A stretch of DNA of 64,000 nucleotides from Actinoplanes nipponensis (GTDB taxonomy: Bacteria; Actinomycetota; Actinomycetes; Mycobacteriales; Micromonosporaceae), in assembly GCF_016862275.1 (NCBI RefSeq), contig NZ_BOMQ01000008.1:1-64000 (forward strand). Reading direction: 5' to 3'. Within the stretch, counting starts at the first letter, position 1. Each line of letters starts with the position of its first letter. Of this stretch, positions 42,819 through 51,772 are shown one piece after another. Below the pieces are notes generated by a model. That model saw nothing but the letters and a program-made list of their open reading frames with translations. It did not search any database and was not told where the DNA came from. The translations under genes were made by a program, and so were the position numbers.

Positions 42819-44141
42819 TCAGGCGAGCGCGTCGGCCAGGATCTTGGCGTACGCCGGCGGCACGAAGGTCGGGCCGCCGGGAGTGAGCACCTCGTCGCGG
42901 GACGCGGCCGCCCACGCCTCGGCGGGCACGGCCGCCCGCAGCGCCTGGATCACCGGCGCTCCCGACCATTGCGGGTCGTCGCCGAGCATCGTCAGCGCCA
43001 CCAGGGACTCCTCGACCTCGCCCACGCACTCGAACGGCTTGTGCGCGTCGATGCCCAGCAGCTCCAGGTAGCCGGGCACCTGGGCCGGGTCGGCGAACAG
43101 GTCGCGCCCGAAGATCCGGCTCAGTCGCTCCCGGGACATCGACGGCGCCATGGCCAGCGCCACGAAGCGGCACTTGGGGCAGTCGCCGCACCAGCGGGCC
43201 GTCGGGTCGTGCAGCTTGAACGCCTTGTTGCAGCTGGTCACCACGTCGTCGTACGCGGTGTGGCGGGCGAACAGCTGGGCGATGTGCAGCTCCGACAGCG
43301 AGCGCAGCAGCGAGAAGTACGGCTCGGTCAGCCCGGCGTGCGCGGTGACGGCCGCCCGCAGCAGCCCCTCCGCGAGCACTCCCTTGGACCACTGGTGGTT
43401 GATCTCGTGACCGTTCCAGATCAGGTTGGGGTCGGACGCCGAGCGCTCGTTCGACATCACCACCGGGCCCAGGCCGTGCAGCGCCGCCGTGGCGATCGCG
43501 ATGAGCGAGTTGATCGCGGTGACCGGGATGTGGCCGTTCAGCGCGCCGGCCTGGTTGAGCGCGAACAGGCGCGGGTCGAGCCGGCGGCGGGCGGCCAGGG
43601 CGGGCAGCCCCGAGGCGGCGTTGACGTTGTCGATCACCGGGTTGGGGTTGACCGAGAACGGCACCGGGTCGAGCCCGGCGGCCCGCAGTATCTCCAGCGT
43701 GACGATGGAGTCCTTGCCGCCGCCGACCGCCGACAGCGGGCGGCCGTCGGCGTTGTCCACCGGCGCCGCCGCGGGCGAGACCGCGGGCACCCGCACCGTC
43801 AGGTCGAGCACGTGCGGCAGCTGGTTGACGTACGCGTACTCGCCCAGGCCGTGGGTGTAGACGGCCGTGAACAGCGCGGCCGCCTCGGCCGGGGCGGCCG
43901 TCGGCGCCTCGATCCGCGGCGGCGCGCCGACCTTGTAGTAGCTGACGCCGGCCACCACGTGCAGCAGCTCCAGCACCTTGAAGAAGTGCGCCGGCGGTTC
44001 GTCCGCGCCGAGCGGGAAGGTGATGGTCTCGGTGAACTCCAGCGGCTCCGGCCCGTCGAGCAGGTAGTCGAACTCGGCGACCCCCGTCGCCGGATCGAAC
44101 CGGTATGCGGGGAACCGCATCACCTCGAACTGCGCACGCAC
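42819..44141 (-). CDS. murL: UDP-MurNAc-L-Ala-L-Glu epimerase MurL
   Basis: 440 residues from GTG 44141 (GGGAG 7 bases ahead). It has a PP-loop-like ATP site SAVGGGKDS (137-145) and a Cys-containing motif CGDCPKC in the C-terminal half, with HTAYDDVVTSCNKAFK before it. This matches MurL, which uses ATP to epimerise the terminal L-Glu of UDP-MurNAc-L-Ala-L-Glu to D-Glu for peptidoglycan. It was shown in Xanthomonas, with homologues in Micromonosporaceae. The divergent neighbour is a MurD-like ligase, the expected partner MurD2. Its 3' end comes 18 bases from the flavohaemoglobin-like gene. Confidence 0.88.
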   Translation of the reverse strand: MRAQFEVMRFPAYRFDPATGVAEFDYLLDGPEPLEFTETITFPLGADEPPAHFFKVLELLHVVAGVSYYKVGAPPRIEAPTAAPAEAAALFTAVYTHGLGEYAYVNQLPHVLDLTVRVPAVSPAAAPVDNADGRPLSAVGGGKDSIVTLEILRAAGLDPVPFSVNPNPVIDNVNAASGLPALAARRRLDPRLFALNQAGALNGHIPVTAINSLIAIATAALHGLGPVVMSNERSASDPNLIWNGHEINHQWSKGVLAEGLLRAAVTAHAGLTEPYFSLLRSLSELHIAQLFARHTAYDDVVTSCNKAFKLHDPTARWCGDCPKCRFVALAMAPSMSRERLSRIFGRDLFADPAQVPGYLELLGIDAHKPFECVGEVEESLVALTMLGDDPQWSGAPVIQALRAAVPAEAWAAASRDEVLTPGGPTFVPPAYAKILADALA

Positions 44142-44204
44142 CCGGCACTCCCGTCGTAGGACCAGCCAGCCATACTAGTGCGACTCGACTTCAGGGAGAC
44201 GATT

Positions 44205-45557
44205 GTGCGTCTGGCAGACCTGCGCGGCCGTTCCGTTGCCGTCTGGGGGACCGGCCGGGAGGGCCGCGCCGCCGTCACGGCCGTCGCCGCGCACGGTCCC
44301 GCGCGCCTGATCGCGGTGGACGACAGCGCCGACTTCCTCTCCGTGCCGTGGGAGGGCGAGCTGGCCGCGCTGGCCCCGCTGGCCGGTGGTGATCATGCCC
44401 AGGCCGCGCTGGTGGCCGCCGACGTGGTGGTGCGCTCGCCGGGGGTGCCGCAGACCCACCCGTGGATGGCCGACCTGCGCGCGCGGGGGATCACGGTGAC
44501 CGGCGGCAGCGCGCTCTGGATGGCCGAGCACGCGGACCGCACCGTCGGGGTGACCGGCAGCAAGGGCAAGAGCACCACGTCGAGCCTGATCAGCCACCTG
44601 CTGGCCGCGGTGGGCCGGCCCAACGTCTTCGGCGGCAACATCGGGGTGCCGCTGCTCGACCTGCCCCCGGCCGAGCTGTACGTGCTGGAGCTGTCCAGCT
44701 ACCAGTGCAGCGACCTCACCGACTCGCCCCGGGTCGCGGTGGTGACCTCGCTGTTCCCGGAGCACCTGGACGCGCACGGCGGCGAGCGGGAGTACTACCG
44801 CGACAAGCTGAACCTGCTGGCCCACGGGCCCGAGCTGATCGTGATCAACGGCGCCGACGACCGGCTGGTGGCCGAGACGGTGGCGCTCAAGGACGCGAAC
44901 GGCTTCGCGGCCATCCCGGCCGCCGGCGGCGACTCGCGCTTCCGGGTCGAGGACGACGGCCAGGTGTACTGCAGCGACGAGGCCCTGTTCCCGCGGGACG
45001 CGCTCCGGCTGCGGGGTCGGCACAACGGGCGCAACCTGTGCGTCGCGCTGGCGGTGCTGGACGGCATGGGCATCGATGTCGTCGGTGAGCGGGACACGTT
45101 GCGTGCGGCGGTCGCGTCCTTCGAGGGGCTGCCGCACCGGCTGGCCGAGATCGAGGACCCGTCCGGGCTGACGTTCGTGGACGACACGCTGTCCACGAGT
45201 CCGTATTCGGCCATGCACGCGATCGACGCGTACGAGGGCCGGCCGTTGACCGTGCTCCTCGGCGGCACCGACCGCGGCCTGGACTACGCCCCGCTGCGGG
45301 AGCACCTGCGCGACAAGGAGATCACCGTGATCGGCCTGCCGGACAGCGGGCCGCGCATCCTCGCGGAGCTGGCCGGCCTGGCCGGCGTGCGCGCCGAGGC
45401 GGCGGAGGACCTGCCGGCGGCGGTACGCCTGGCCCGCAAGCTCACGCCGCCCGGGGGAGTCGTGCTGCTGTCGCCGGCGGCGCCCAGTTACGGCCGGTTC
45501 CGCAATTTCGAGCACCGTTCCGAGGTCTTCGCCCAGGCGGTCCGCGACAGCGCTTAA
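44205..45557 (+). CDS. murD2: UDP-MurNAc-L-Ala--L-Glu ligase MurD2
   Basis: 450 residues from GTG 44205, chosen for the AGGGAG at 44193-44198; a GTG at 44178 would add nine residues. It is a Mur ligase with an N-terminal Rossmann domain (VAVWGTGREGRAAV), ATP motif GVTGSKGKST (115-124), ELSSYQ and a C-terminal domain with DDTLSTSPYS and LGGTDRGLDY. MurD2 joins L-Glu, unlike MurD which joins D-Glu; the adjacent murL supplies the epimerisation. The starts are 63 bases apart, so both promoters share that gap (CATACT at 44170-44175 is a weak candidate -10). An intrinsic terminator follows 43 bases after the stop. Confidence 0.9.
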   Translation: MRLADLRGRSVAVWGTGREGRAAVTAVAAHGPARLIAVDDSADFLSVPWEGELAALAPLAGGDHAQAALVAADVVVRSPGVPQTHPWMADLRARGITVTGGSALWMAEHADRTVGVTGSKGKSTTSSLISHLLAAVGRPNVFGGNIGVPLLDLPPAELYVLELSSYQCSDLTDSPRVAVVTSLFPEHLDAHGGEREYYRDKLNLLAHGPELIVINGADDRLVAETVALKDANGFAAIPAAGGDSRFRVEDDGQVYCSDEALFPRDALRLRGRHNGRNLCVALAVLDGMGIDVVGERDTLRAAVASFEGLPHRLAEIEDPSGLTFVDDTLSTSPYSAMHAIDAYEGRPLTVLLGGTDRGLDYAPLREHLRDKEITVIGLPDSGPRILAELAGLAGVRAEAAEDLPAAVRLARKLTPPGGVVLLSPAAPSYGRFRNFEHRSEVFAQAVRDSA

Positions 45558-45599
45558 CCGGTTCTGGGCGAAATTATTGCCGGACCGCCCCCTGTTTCG

Positions 45600-45629
45600 A
45601 AACGCCCTCGCGGATTGCGAGGGCGTTTT
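45600..45629 (+). terminator. intrinsic terminator after murD2
   Basis: Perfect 11-base stem AACGCCCTCGC / GCGAGGGCGTT with loop GGATT, followed by TTG on the right. One further A-T pair extends the stem. It ends the murD2 transcript. Confidence 0.88.
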
Positions 45630-45916
45630 GCTTTGCCGATCGGCTCCCCCGAACGGGTGAGTCGGCACCGCCGTCCGGTGGCCCTCGGTGGGGCGAAAGG
45701 CTGATCATCAAAAACGTCCAAACCTCTGTATTCCTGGCACTCATGTCGTATCGGCCATATGGGATCGATGACCGTCGACCGGTGGTCGGCTGCCCCTCAT
45801 TCAGGAGCGTGCCGAAGGTAACGGTTTGAAAACTTCACCCACGGTCTTGACACAGGGGGTCGGAAAGTAAGAACTTTTACCGCGACAGTTAACACTCCTT
45901 TCTGAAGGGACGGCCC
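45630..45916. other. intergenic region between the murD2 terminator and the RpiR gene
   Basis: No gene is seen on either strand. The last 70 bases hold the probable RpiR promoter and an AT-rich inverted repeat, described separately. The first half is AT-richer than average (for example around 45705-45765) and could hold more upstream regulatory sequence; no clear repeat or RNA structure was found there. Confidence 0.5.
45847..45877 (+). promoter_or_regulatory. candidate promoter and operator of the RpiR/transport cluster
   Basis: TTGACA at 45847-45852 is a perfect -35 hexamer. Candidate -10 boxes (TAAGAA at 15 bases, AGAACT at 17) are weak. They coincide with the inverted repeat AAAGT-AAGA-ACTTT (45864-45877), a plausible RpiR-family operator that would block the -10 region. 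The start codon is 39 bases further on. Confidence 0.45.
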
Positions 45917-46894
45917 ATGGTCGAGCCAGACGCAGACGGCACCGCAGCGACCGCGGTCGTCGACTCGCTGGTGCGCGATCAGGCCCCCTCGCCGCAGCAC
46001 AGCATGAACAACTCCGACGGGGTGCTGGTGCGGGTCCGCACCCTGCTGCCGGAGTTCACCGGCGCCCTGCAGCGGGTCGCCGAGCAGGTGCTCACCGACC
46101 CGGCCGCGGCCTCCCGGGCCACCATCGTCGAGCTGGCCGAGCGCAGCGGCACCTCGCCGGCCACCGTGACCCGGTTCTGCCGGGCGCTGGGTTTCGACGG
46201 CTACGCCGACTTGCGCCTGGGCATCGCGGCCGAGACCGGCCGGGCCCGCGCCTCCGGCTGGACCGTCGACATCGGCCGCGAGATCCAGCCCAGCGACCCG
46301 CTGGAGCGGGTGCTCGGCCAGATCATGGCCGCCGACACCCGGGCCATGCACGACACCGCCTCGCTGCTGGACCTGGCCGAGGTCGAGCGGGCCGCGGTGG
46401 CCATCGCCGCCGCGCCGCGGGTCAACATCTTCGGCGCCAGCGGCAGCGCGCTGGTCGGCGAGGAGATGCAGTTCAGCCTGCACCGCATCGGCGTGGCCGC
46501 CTGGGCCTGGACCGACGTGCACAACGGTCTGGCCAGCGCGGCGCTCTCCCGGGCCGGCGACGTCGCGCTCGGCATCTCGCACAGCGGGGAGACCGGCGAG
46601 ACCATAGAGCTGCTCGCCGAGGCCAGCAGCCGGGGCGCCACCACCATCGCGCTGACCAGCTTCCCGCGCTCGCCTCTGGCCGAGCTGGCGGACATCGTGC
46701 TGCTCACCGCCACCCAGGCCACGACCTTCCGGCCGGACGCGCTCTCCGCGCGGCACCCGCAGCTGGTCGTCCTCGATCTGCTCTACGTCGCCGTCGCCCA
46801 GCGGACCCACGAACGTTCGCACGCGGCCTTCCAACGCACCGCCCAAGCCGTCCATGGCCACAAAGCCGTCAAGGACGGGAGCTCCGCCCCATGA
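45917..46894 (+). CDS. MurR/RpiR family transcriptional regulator
   Basis: 325 residues from ATG 45917 (GAAGGGA just ahead). An N-terminal HTH_6 domain (IVELAERSGTSPATVTRFCRA) is followed by a SIS domain (VNIFGASGSALVGEEMQFSL, then ISHSGETGETIELL) that binds phosphosugars. The first 35 residues are an unconserved extension. RpiR proteins in actinobacteria control amino-sugar and other sugar uptake operons. It heads a cluster of two sugar importers, and its TGA overlaps an in-frame upstream ATG of the binding-protein gene. The effector is probably an amino-sugar phosphate (inference from NgcEFG-like genes downstream). Confidence 0.93.
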   Translation: MVEPDADGTAATAVVDSLVRDQAPSPQHSMNNSDGVLVRVRTLLPEFTGALQRVAEQVLTDPAAASRATIVELAERSGTSPATVTRFCRALGFDGYADLRLGIAAETGRARASGWTVDIGREIQPSDPLERVLGQIMAADTRAMHDTASLLDLAEVERAAVAIAAAPRVNIFGASGSALVGEEMQFSLHRIGVAAWAWTDVHNGLASAALSRAGDVALGISHSGETGETIELLAEASSRGATTIALTSFPRSPLAELADIVLLTATQATTFRPDALSARHPQLVVLDLLYVAVAQRTHERSHAAFQRTAQAVHGHKAVKDGSSAP

Positions 46895-46944
46895 ATCAGA
46901 GATCCCCTCTCACCCCATATCTCATCTCGTTCCGGAGGAACAGC

Positions 46945-48252
46945 GTGAAGCGCAGAATCGCGGTTGCGGCGACCCTCGCCGCAACGCTGATCGGTGCCGC
47001 CGCGTGCGGCTCGAACAGCGACAGCAGCGACACCCCCAACGCCGCCGCATCCGTCAACGGCGCCGGCAAGACGATCAAGGTCTGGCTGATGGTCGACGCC
47101 CAGTCGGGCTGGCCCGAGGTCGTCAAGCAGGCCAACGACCGCTTCACCCAGGCGACCGGCGCGCAGGTGCAGGTCGACTACCAGCAGTGGACCGACCACC
47201 TGGCCAAGCTGGACACCACCCTGGCCGGCAGCGACGTGCCCGACGTGGTCGAGCTGGGCAACACCGAGATGCCCAAGTACGTCTTCAACGGCGCCTTCGC
47301 CCCGCTCGACAAGGGCCAGTTCGAGAACTCCGCGGAGTGGCTGACCGGCCTCTCGGCCCCGTGCGAGCTGGACGGCAAGACCTACTGCGTGCCGTACTAC
47401 GCCGGCGCCCGGGTGCTGATCTACCGCACCGACCTGTTCGACAAGGCCGGCCTGAAGGCCCCGAAGACCTACGACGACCTGGTCGCCGCGGCCAAGACGC
47501 TCAAGGAGAAGAACGGCAGCGACAAGCAGTTCTCCGCCTTCTACATGCCGGGCAAGTACTGGTACGCCGCGATGGCGTGGGTGCACGGCAACGGCGGCAC
47601 CATCGCCAAGAAGGACGGCGACAAGTGGGTCGGCACCCTCTCCGAGCCGGGCGCGCAGCAGGGCCTGACCAAGTGGGCCGAGATCGCCAAGACCTACTCC
47701 AGCGGTGACCCGACCAAGGACGAGAACGACCAGGACGCGGTCTACGCGCAGGGCAAGTCCGGCATGATCTACGGCAACGGCTGGGAGCTGGGCGCGGTCC
47801 AGGAGCAGCCCAAGGACCCCAACGACCCCGCCTCGGCCAAGGTCAAGACCAAGGTGAACGGCAAGGTCGCCACGGCGCCGCTGCCGGGCATCCCGTCCTT
47901 CCTGGGCGGTTCCGACGTCGCGGTGACGGCCAAGAGCAAGAACGCCGACCTGGCCGCCAAGTGGGCGCAGATCTTCACCGACGCCAAGTCGCAGGAGGGC
48001 CTGATCGCCAAGGGCGTGCTGCCCAACGCGACCTCCCTGCTGGACAAGGCCGCCGCGGTCAAGGGCAACGAGGCGACCGCGCAGGCCGCCAAGGAGACCT
48101 GGTTCGTGCCGATGGCGCCGAAGTGGTCGGACGTCGAGTCGGCCAACGTGCTGCAGAACATGCTGGTCAGCATCGCCACCGGCAAGGCCACCGTGCCGGA
48201 CGCGGCCAAGGCCGCCGACGCGAAGATCAACGAGATCCTCAACGCCAGCTGA
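46945..48252 (+). CDS. carbohydrate ABC importer binding lipoprotein (substrate unknown)
   Basis: 435 residues from GTG 46945, with GGAGGA at 46934-46939. An in-frame ATG at 46891 overlaps the RpiR stop but gives an 18-residue extension with no advantage. The signal peptide ends in lipobox AAACGS. The mature protein is a cluster B (CUT1 family) sugar-binding protein: KTIKVWLMVDAQSGWPEVVK, DVPDVVELGNTEMPKYV, YWYAAMAWVHGNGGTIA. It works with the two permeases downstream. No ATPase gene is present; a shared MsiK-type ATPase elsewhere is expected. Confidence 0.92.
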   Translation: MKRRIAVAATLAATLIGAAACGSNSDSSDTPNAAASVNGAGKTIKVWLMVDAQSGWPEVVKQANDRFTQATGAQVQVDYQQWTDHLAKLDTTLAGSDVPDVVELGNTEMPKYVFNGAFAPLDKGQFENSAEWLTGLSAPCELDGKTYCVPYYAGARVLIYRTDLFDKAGLKAPKTYDDLVAAAKTLKEKNGSDKQFSAFYMPGKYWYAAMAWVHGNGGTIAKKDGDKWVGTLSEPGAQQGLTKWAEIAKTYSSGDPTKDENDQDAVYAQGKSGMIYGNGWELGAVQEQPKDPNDPASAKVKTKVNGKVATAPLPGIPSFLGGSDVAVTAKSKNADLAAKWAQIFTDAKSQEGLIAKGVLPNATSLLDKAAAVKGNEATAQAAKETWFVPMAPKWSDVESANVLQNMLVSIATGKATVPDAAKAADAKINEILNAS

Positions 48253-48258
48253 TCGCCG

Positions 48259-48294
48259 GGTGCCGCCCGCCCGCCCGCGCGGGCGGGCGGCACC
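48259..48294 (+). terminator. perfect 16-bp GC hairpin between binding-protein and permease genes
   Basis: Each base from 48259 to 48274 pairs with 48294 to 48279, leaving a CCGC loop. There is no T-run after it, so it is probably not a full terminator. It more likely stalls or protects the upstream message, so that the binding protein is made in excess over the permeases. The site is 7 bases after the lipoprotein stop. Confidence 0.7.
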
Positions 48295-48331
48295 ACCCGG
48301 CTCCGCACTCCTGTTGTAGAGAGGTGGTCCG

Positions 48332-49315
48332 ATGTCCGTCGTCGACACCCCGTCCGCCCCGCCGGCCCCGCAGCCGCCGGCCCCGGCGCCGGCCGGCCGC
48401 ACCGGGAGCAAGCGTCGTTCGGCCACGAGCGGCGGCTTCGCACCCCTCGCGCTCACCCTGCCCGCCCTGCTGCTGCTGGCCGGTCTGCTCGGCTATCCGC
48501 TGATCCGGATGATCGTGCTGTCGTTCCAGAGCCTCGGGCTGCGCCAGCTGTTCGCCGACCTGGCGCCGGACAACGTCGGGTTCGCCAACTACGCCAAGAT
48601 TTTCACGAACTCCACCTTCTACGAGGTCGTGGCCCGCACGGTGGCCTTCACCGTGGTGTCGGTCCTGCTCACCCTGGTCCTCGGGCTGGGGGTCGCGCTG
48701 CTGATGCGCCGGGTCGCGCCGAGCGTGCGGATCGCCATGATCATCGCGATGATGTTCGTCTGGGCCGTGCCCCAGCTGGTCGCCACCCAGACCTTCCGCT
48801 GGCTGGTCGACTCCGACTTCGGCGTGCTGAACTACCTCATCGACCGGCTGCCCGGCGTCGACTTCGCCAACCACAGCTGGTTCGCCGACCCGATCCAGGG
48901 CTGGGCGGTGATCACCACCATCGTGGTCTGGGCCGGCATCCCGTTCATCGCGATCACCCTGAACGCCGGCCTGACCCAGGTGCCCAAGGAGCTGCTCGAG
49001 GCGGCCGTGGTCGACGGCGCGTCGGCCTGGCAGGTGCTGCGCTCGGTCACCCTGCCGATCCTCAAGCCGCTGCTGGTCATCGTCACCACGCTGTCGGTGA
49101 TCTGGAACTTCGGCCTCTTCACCCAGGTCTACGTGGTGCGCAACGGCCGGCCCGAGGACGAGTACCAGGTGCTGGCCACGTGGGCGTACAGCACGGCGTT
49201 CAAGAACAACAACTACGGGCTGGGTTCGGCCATCGCGGTCGTCACTGTGCTGCTGCTGCTCGGCGTGATGGCCTTCTACATGCGCCAGATGTTCAAGATC
49301 GGAGACGTGGACTGA
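48332..49315 (+). CDS. carbohydrate ABC importer permease 1 (CUT1)
   Basis: 327 residues from ATG 48332 (AGAGAGG ahead). A Pro-rich cytoplasmic N-terminus of about 35 residues, six membrane segments and the MalF-type coupling motif EAAVVDGASAWQVLRSVTLP are present. It pairs with permease 2, whose ATG overlaps its stop by one base (TGATG). Substrate unknown. Confidence 0.93.
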   Translation: MSVVDTPSAPPAPQPPAPAPAGRTGSKRRSATSGGFAPLALTLPALLLLAGLLGYPLIRMIVLSFQSLGLRQLFADLAPDNVGFANYAKIFTNSTFYEVVARTVAFTVVSVLLTLVLGLGVALLMRRVAPSVRIAMIIAMMFVWAVPQLVATQTFRWLVDSDFGVLNYLIDRLPGVDFANHSWFADPIQGWAVITTIVVWAGIPFIAITLNAGLTQVPKELLEAAVVDGASAWQVLRSVTLPILKPLLVIVTTLSVIWNFGLFTQVYVVRNGRPEDEYQVLATWAYSTAFKNNNYGLGSAIAVVTVLLLLGVMAFYMRQMFKIGDVD

Positions 49316-50217
49316 TGGTCGCCACCGCACCGCAGACCGCCGTACGCAAGCGGCGGCGCCGCCCGGCCCGCGAGTCCGACACCCCGACCGTGGGCCGCAG
49401 CCGGGGCGGAACCGTCCTGGCCAACACCGTCGGCGTGCTGTTCGCGATCGTGATGTTCTTCCCGGTCTACTGGGTCATCAACACGGCCTTCAAGCCGGCG
49501 CCGGAGATCCTGCAGTTCGAGCCGACGTTCTTCCCGCACACGTTCACGCTGGACAACTTCAAGTCGGCGTTCAACGCGCCGTTCTTCCAGCAGGACCTGC
49601 TCAACGGCGTGCTGGTGACCTCGGGCGCGGTGCTCGGGGCGCTGCTGGTGGGCTTCCTGGCCGCGCTGGCCATCGCCCGGTTCCGGTTCTACGGCCGCAA
49701 GGCGATCATCCTCGTCGTCCTGTCGGTGCAGATGGTGCCGTTCGTCGCGATCCTGATCCCGCTGTTCCTCATGCTCCAGAAGGCGGATCTCACCAACAGC
49801 CTGCTGGGTATCACGCTGGTCTACATCGTGTTGATCCTGCCGTACACGGTCTGGACCCTGCGCGGCTTCATCCAGGCGATCCCGCGCGAGCTCGACGAGG
49901 CCGCGCTGATCGACGGGGCCAGCCGGTTCCAGGTCTTCTGGAAGATCATCCTGCCGCTGACCGGGCCCGGCCTGGTCGCCACCTCGGTCTACGGATTCAT
50001 CCAGGCCTGGAACGAATTCATCATCATCAACACGCTGAACGACCAGGCGCACCAGAACCTGATGGCCTGGTTGCTGCAGAACCAGACGAGCCGCGGCACC
50101 TTCTGGGGTCCGCTGATGGCAGGGTCGATCCTGACCGCCCTCCCGGTGGTCATCTTCTTCCTGATCGTGCAGCGCAACATCGCAACCGGCCTGACGGCTG
50201 GCGCCGTCAAGGGCTGA
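49315..50217 (+). CDS. carbohydrate ABC importer permease 2 (CUT1)
   Basis: 300 residues from ATG 49315. A basic N-terminus (KRRRRPARE) is followed by six membrane segments, with the MalG-type coupling motif EAALIDGASRFQVFWKIILP and the C-terminal GLTAGAVKG. It forms the channel with permease 1. The next gene, ngcE-like, begins 34 bases later, so the two importers are probably on one transcript. Confidence 0.94.
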   Translation: MVATAPQTAVRKRRRRPARESDTPTVGRSRGGTVLANTVGVLFAIVMFFPVYWVINTAFKPAPEILQFEPTFFPHTFTLDNFKSAFNAPFFQQDLLNGVLVTSGAVLGALLVGFLAALAIARFRFYGRKAIILVVLSVQMVPFVAILIPLFLMLQKADLTNSLLGITLVYIVLILPYTVWTLRGFIQAIPRELDEAALIDGASRFQVFWKIILPLTGPGLVATSVYGFIQAWNEFIIINTLNDQAHQNLMAWLLQNQTSRGTFWGPLMAGSILTALPVVIFFLIVQRNIATGLTAGAVKG

Positions 50218-50251
50218 CCCGGCACCGCATCACCATCTGAGGAGAAAGCGC

Positions 50252-51688
50252 ATGACTGACATCTTGAAGCCCGAGGTCGACCGCCGGACGCTGCTGCGCC
50301 GCGCCGCCGCCGTGGGCCTGCTGGCCACCCCCGCCGTCACCATGCTGAGCGCCTGCGTCGGCGGCGGCAGCGACGACAAGGACGACAGCGCGGACAAGCC
50401 CGCCGGCACGGTCTCCGCGACCAACCCGCTGGGCATCAAGGAGGACGAGCCGCTGGAGATCATCATCTTCAACGGCGGCCTCGGCACCAAGTACGCCACC
50501 GACGTGGACATCCCGTCGTACAACAAGCTCTTCCCGAAGTCCAAGGTCACGTTCAACCAGGCCGAGGAGATCTCGACCGTGGTGCAGCCGCGGTTCACCG
50601 CGGGCAACCCGCCGGACATGATCAACAACTCGGGCTCGAAGCTGATGGACCAGGGCGCCCTCGTCCAGGCCGGCCAGGTGCAGGACCTGACCGAGCTGTT
50701 CGCGGCCCCGTCGGTGGACATCGCCGGCAAGACCGTCAAGGACACCCTGATCCCGGGCACCATCGAGCAGGGCACGTTCAACGGCAAGCCGTACGTGCTG
50801 AACTACGCGTTCACCGTCTTCGGCCTCTGGTACTCCGGCAAGCTGTTCAAGGACAACGGCTGGACCGCCCCGACCACCTGGGCGGACTTCACCGCGCTGC
50901 TGGACAAGATGAAGGCCAAGGGCATCACGCCGTTCGGCTACGCGGGGGCGAACGCGCCGTACTACATGTACACGCTGCTGCTGACCAGCGCCGCCAAGAT
51001 CGGTGGCGCCGACATCCTGAAGAACATCGACAACCTCGAGGACGGCGCCTGGACCAACGACGCCGTCAAGCAGGCCGCCACCGCCTGGGCCGAGATCGGC
51101 GCCAAGTACTCCAACAAGGCGTTCCTCGGGCTCAAGCACACCGAGGTCCAGCTCCAGCAGGACCAGTACAAGGTGGGCCTCTACCCGTCCGGCTCCTGGC
51201 TGGAGAACGAGCAGGCCAAGGACACCCCGGAGGGCTTCGACTACCAGCTCATGCCGGTGCCGAGCGTCACGTCGGCCGACAAGCTGCCGGTCACCGCGCT
51301 GTACGCCGCGGCCGGCGAGCAGTACTTCGTCGCCAGCAAGGGCAAGAACCCGCGCGGCGGCATGGAGTTCCTGCGGCACATGCTGAGCAAGGCCGGCGCC
51401 GTGGGCTTCACCCAGCTCACCAAGACGCTGACCGTGGTCGCCGGCGCGACCGACGGCATGGAGATCAGCGCGGGCCTGACCTCCGGCAACAAGGCCCTCG
51501 GCGCGGCGGGCGCGGACACCTTCAGCTTCCGCTTCGACACCTGGTACAAGAAGCTGGACGACGAGCTGCGCGCCGCCACGAACGAGCTGATGTACCAGGG
51601 CGGCACCGCGGACAAGTTCGTCACGCGGATGCAGAAGGCCGCCGACGCGGTCAAGAAGGACTCCTCGATCCAGAAGTTCTCCCGCTGA
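50252..51688 (+). CDS. ngcE: N-acetylglucosamine/chitobiose binding lipoprotein, NgcE-like
   Basis: 478 residues from ATG 50252 (GAGGAGA ahead). A twin-arginine-like start (DRRTLLRRAAAVG) and a lipobox LSACVG mark an exported lipoprotein. The mature sequence has the NgcE pattern (LEIIIFNGGLGTKYATDVDI, GNPPDMINNSGSKLM, YVLNYAFTVFGLWYSG, KFVTRMQKAADAVKKD). NgcEFG of Streptomyces imports GlcNAc and chitobiose with the MsiK ATPase. The permease genes ngcF and ngcG follow. No classical DasR site was noticed nearby, so control through the RpiR protein is the simplest reading. Confidence 0.88.
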   Translation: MTDILKPEVDRRTLLRRAAAVGLLATPAVTMLSACVGGGSDDKDDSADKPAGTVSATNPLGIKEDEPLEIIIFNGGLGTKYATDVDIPSYNKLFPKSKVTFNQAEEISTVVQPRFTAGNPPDMINNSGSKLMDQGALVQAGQVQDLTELFAAPSVDIAGKTVKDTLIPGTIEQGTFNGKPYVLNYAFTVFGLWYSGKLFKDNGWTAPTTWADFTALLDKMKAKGITPFGYAGANAPYYMYTLLLTSAAKIGGADILKNIDNLEDGAWTNDAVKQAATAWAEIGAKYSNKAFLGLKHTEVQLQQDQYKVGLYPSGSWLENEQAKDTPEGFDYQLMPVPSVTSADKLPVTALYAAAGEQYFVASKGKNPRGGMEFLRHMLSKAGAVGFTQLTKTLTVVAGATDGMEISAGLTSGNKALGAAGADTFSFRFDTWYKKLDDELRAATNELMYQGGTADKFVTRMQKAADAVKKDSSIQKFSR

Positions 51689-51772
51689 TCCAGATCTGAG
51701 CCAACCCGCAGCGGAAAACCCAGGAAGGTCCGCTGAGGACGTACCCGCGATCACGAACGGAGCTCGAGAACC

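Noticed and set aside
40522..44148. Very long minus-strand open frame (1208 codons) opposite the flavohaemoglobin-like and over the murL region
   Set aside because: It is the antisense of Pro/Gly-rich and GC-rich coding DNA, is full of Arg/Gly/Ala runs without domains, and would overlap two well-supported genes.
46891..46944. ATG 46891 as start of the sugar-binding lipoprotein
   Set aside because: It gives an odd 18-residue extension before the signal peptide, while GTG 46945 has an ideal GGAGGA site and spacing. The ATGA overlap may still aid coupling.
50218..50251. DasR-type operator upstream of ngcE
   Set aside because: No sequence resembling the known palindromic DasR element is visible in this short gap or ahead of the RpiR gene.
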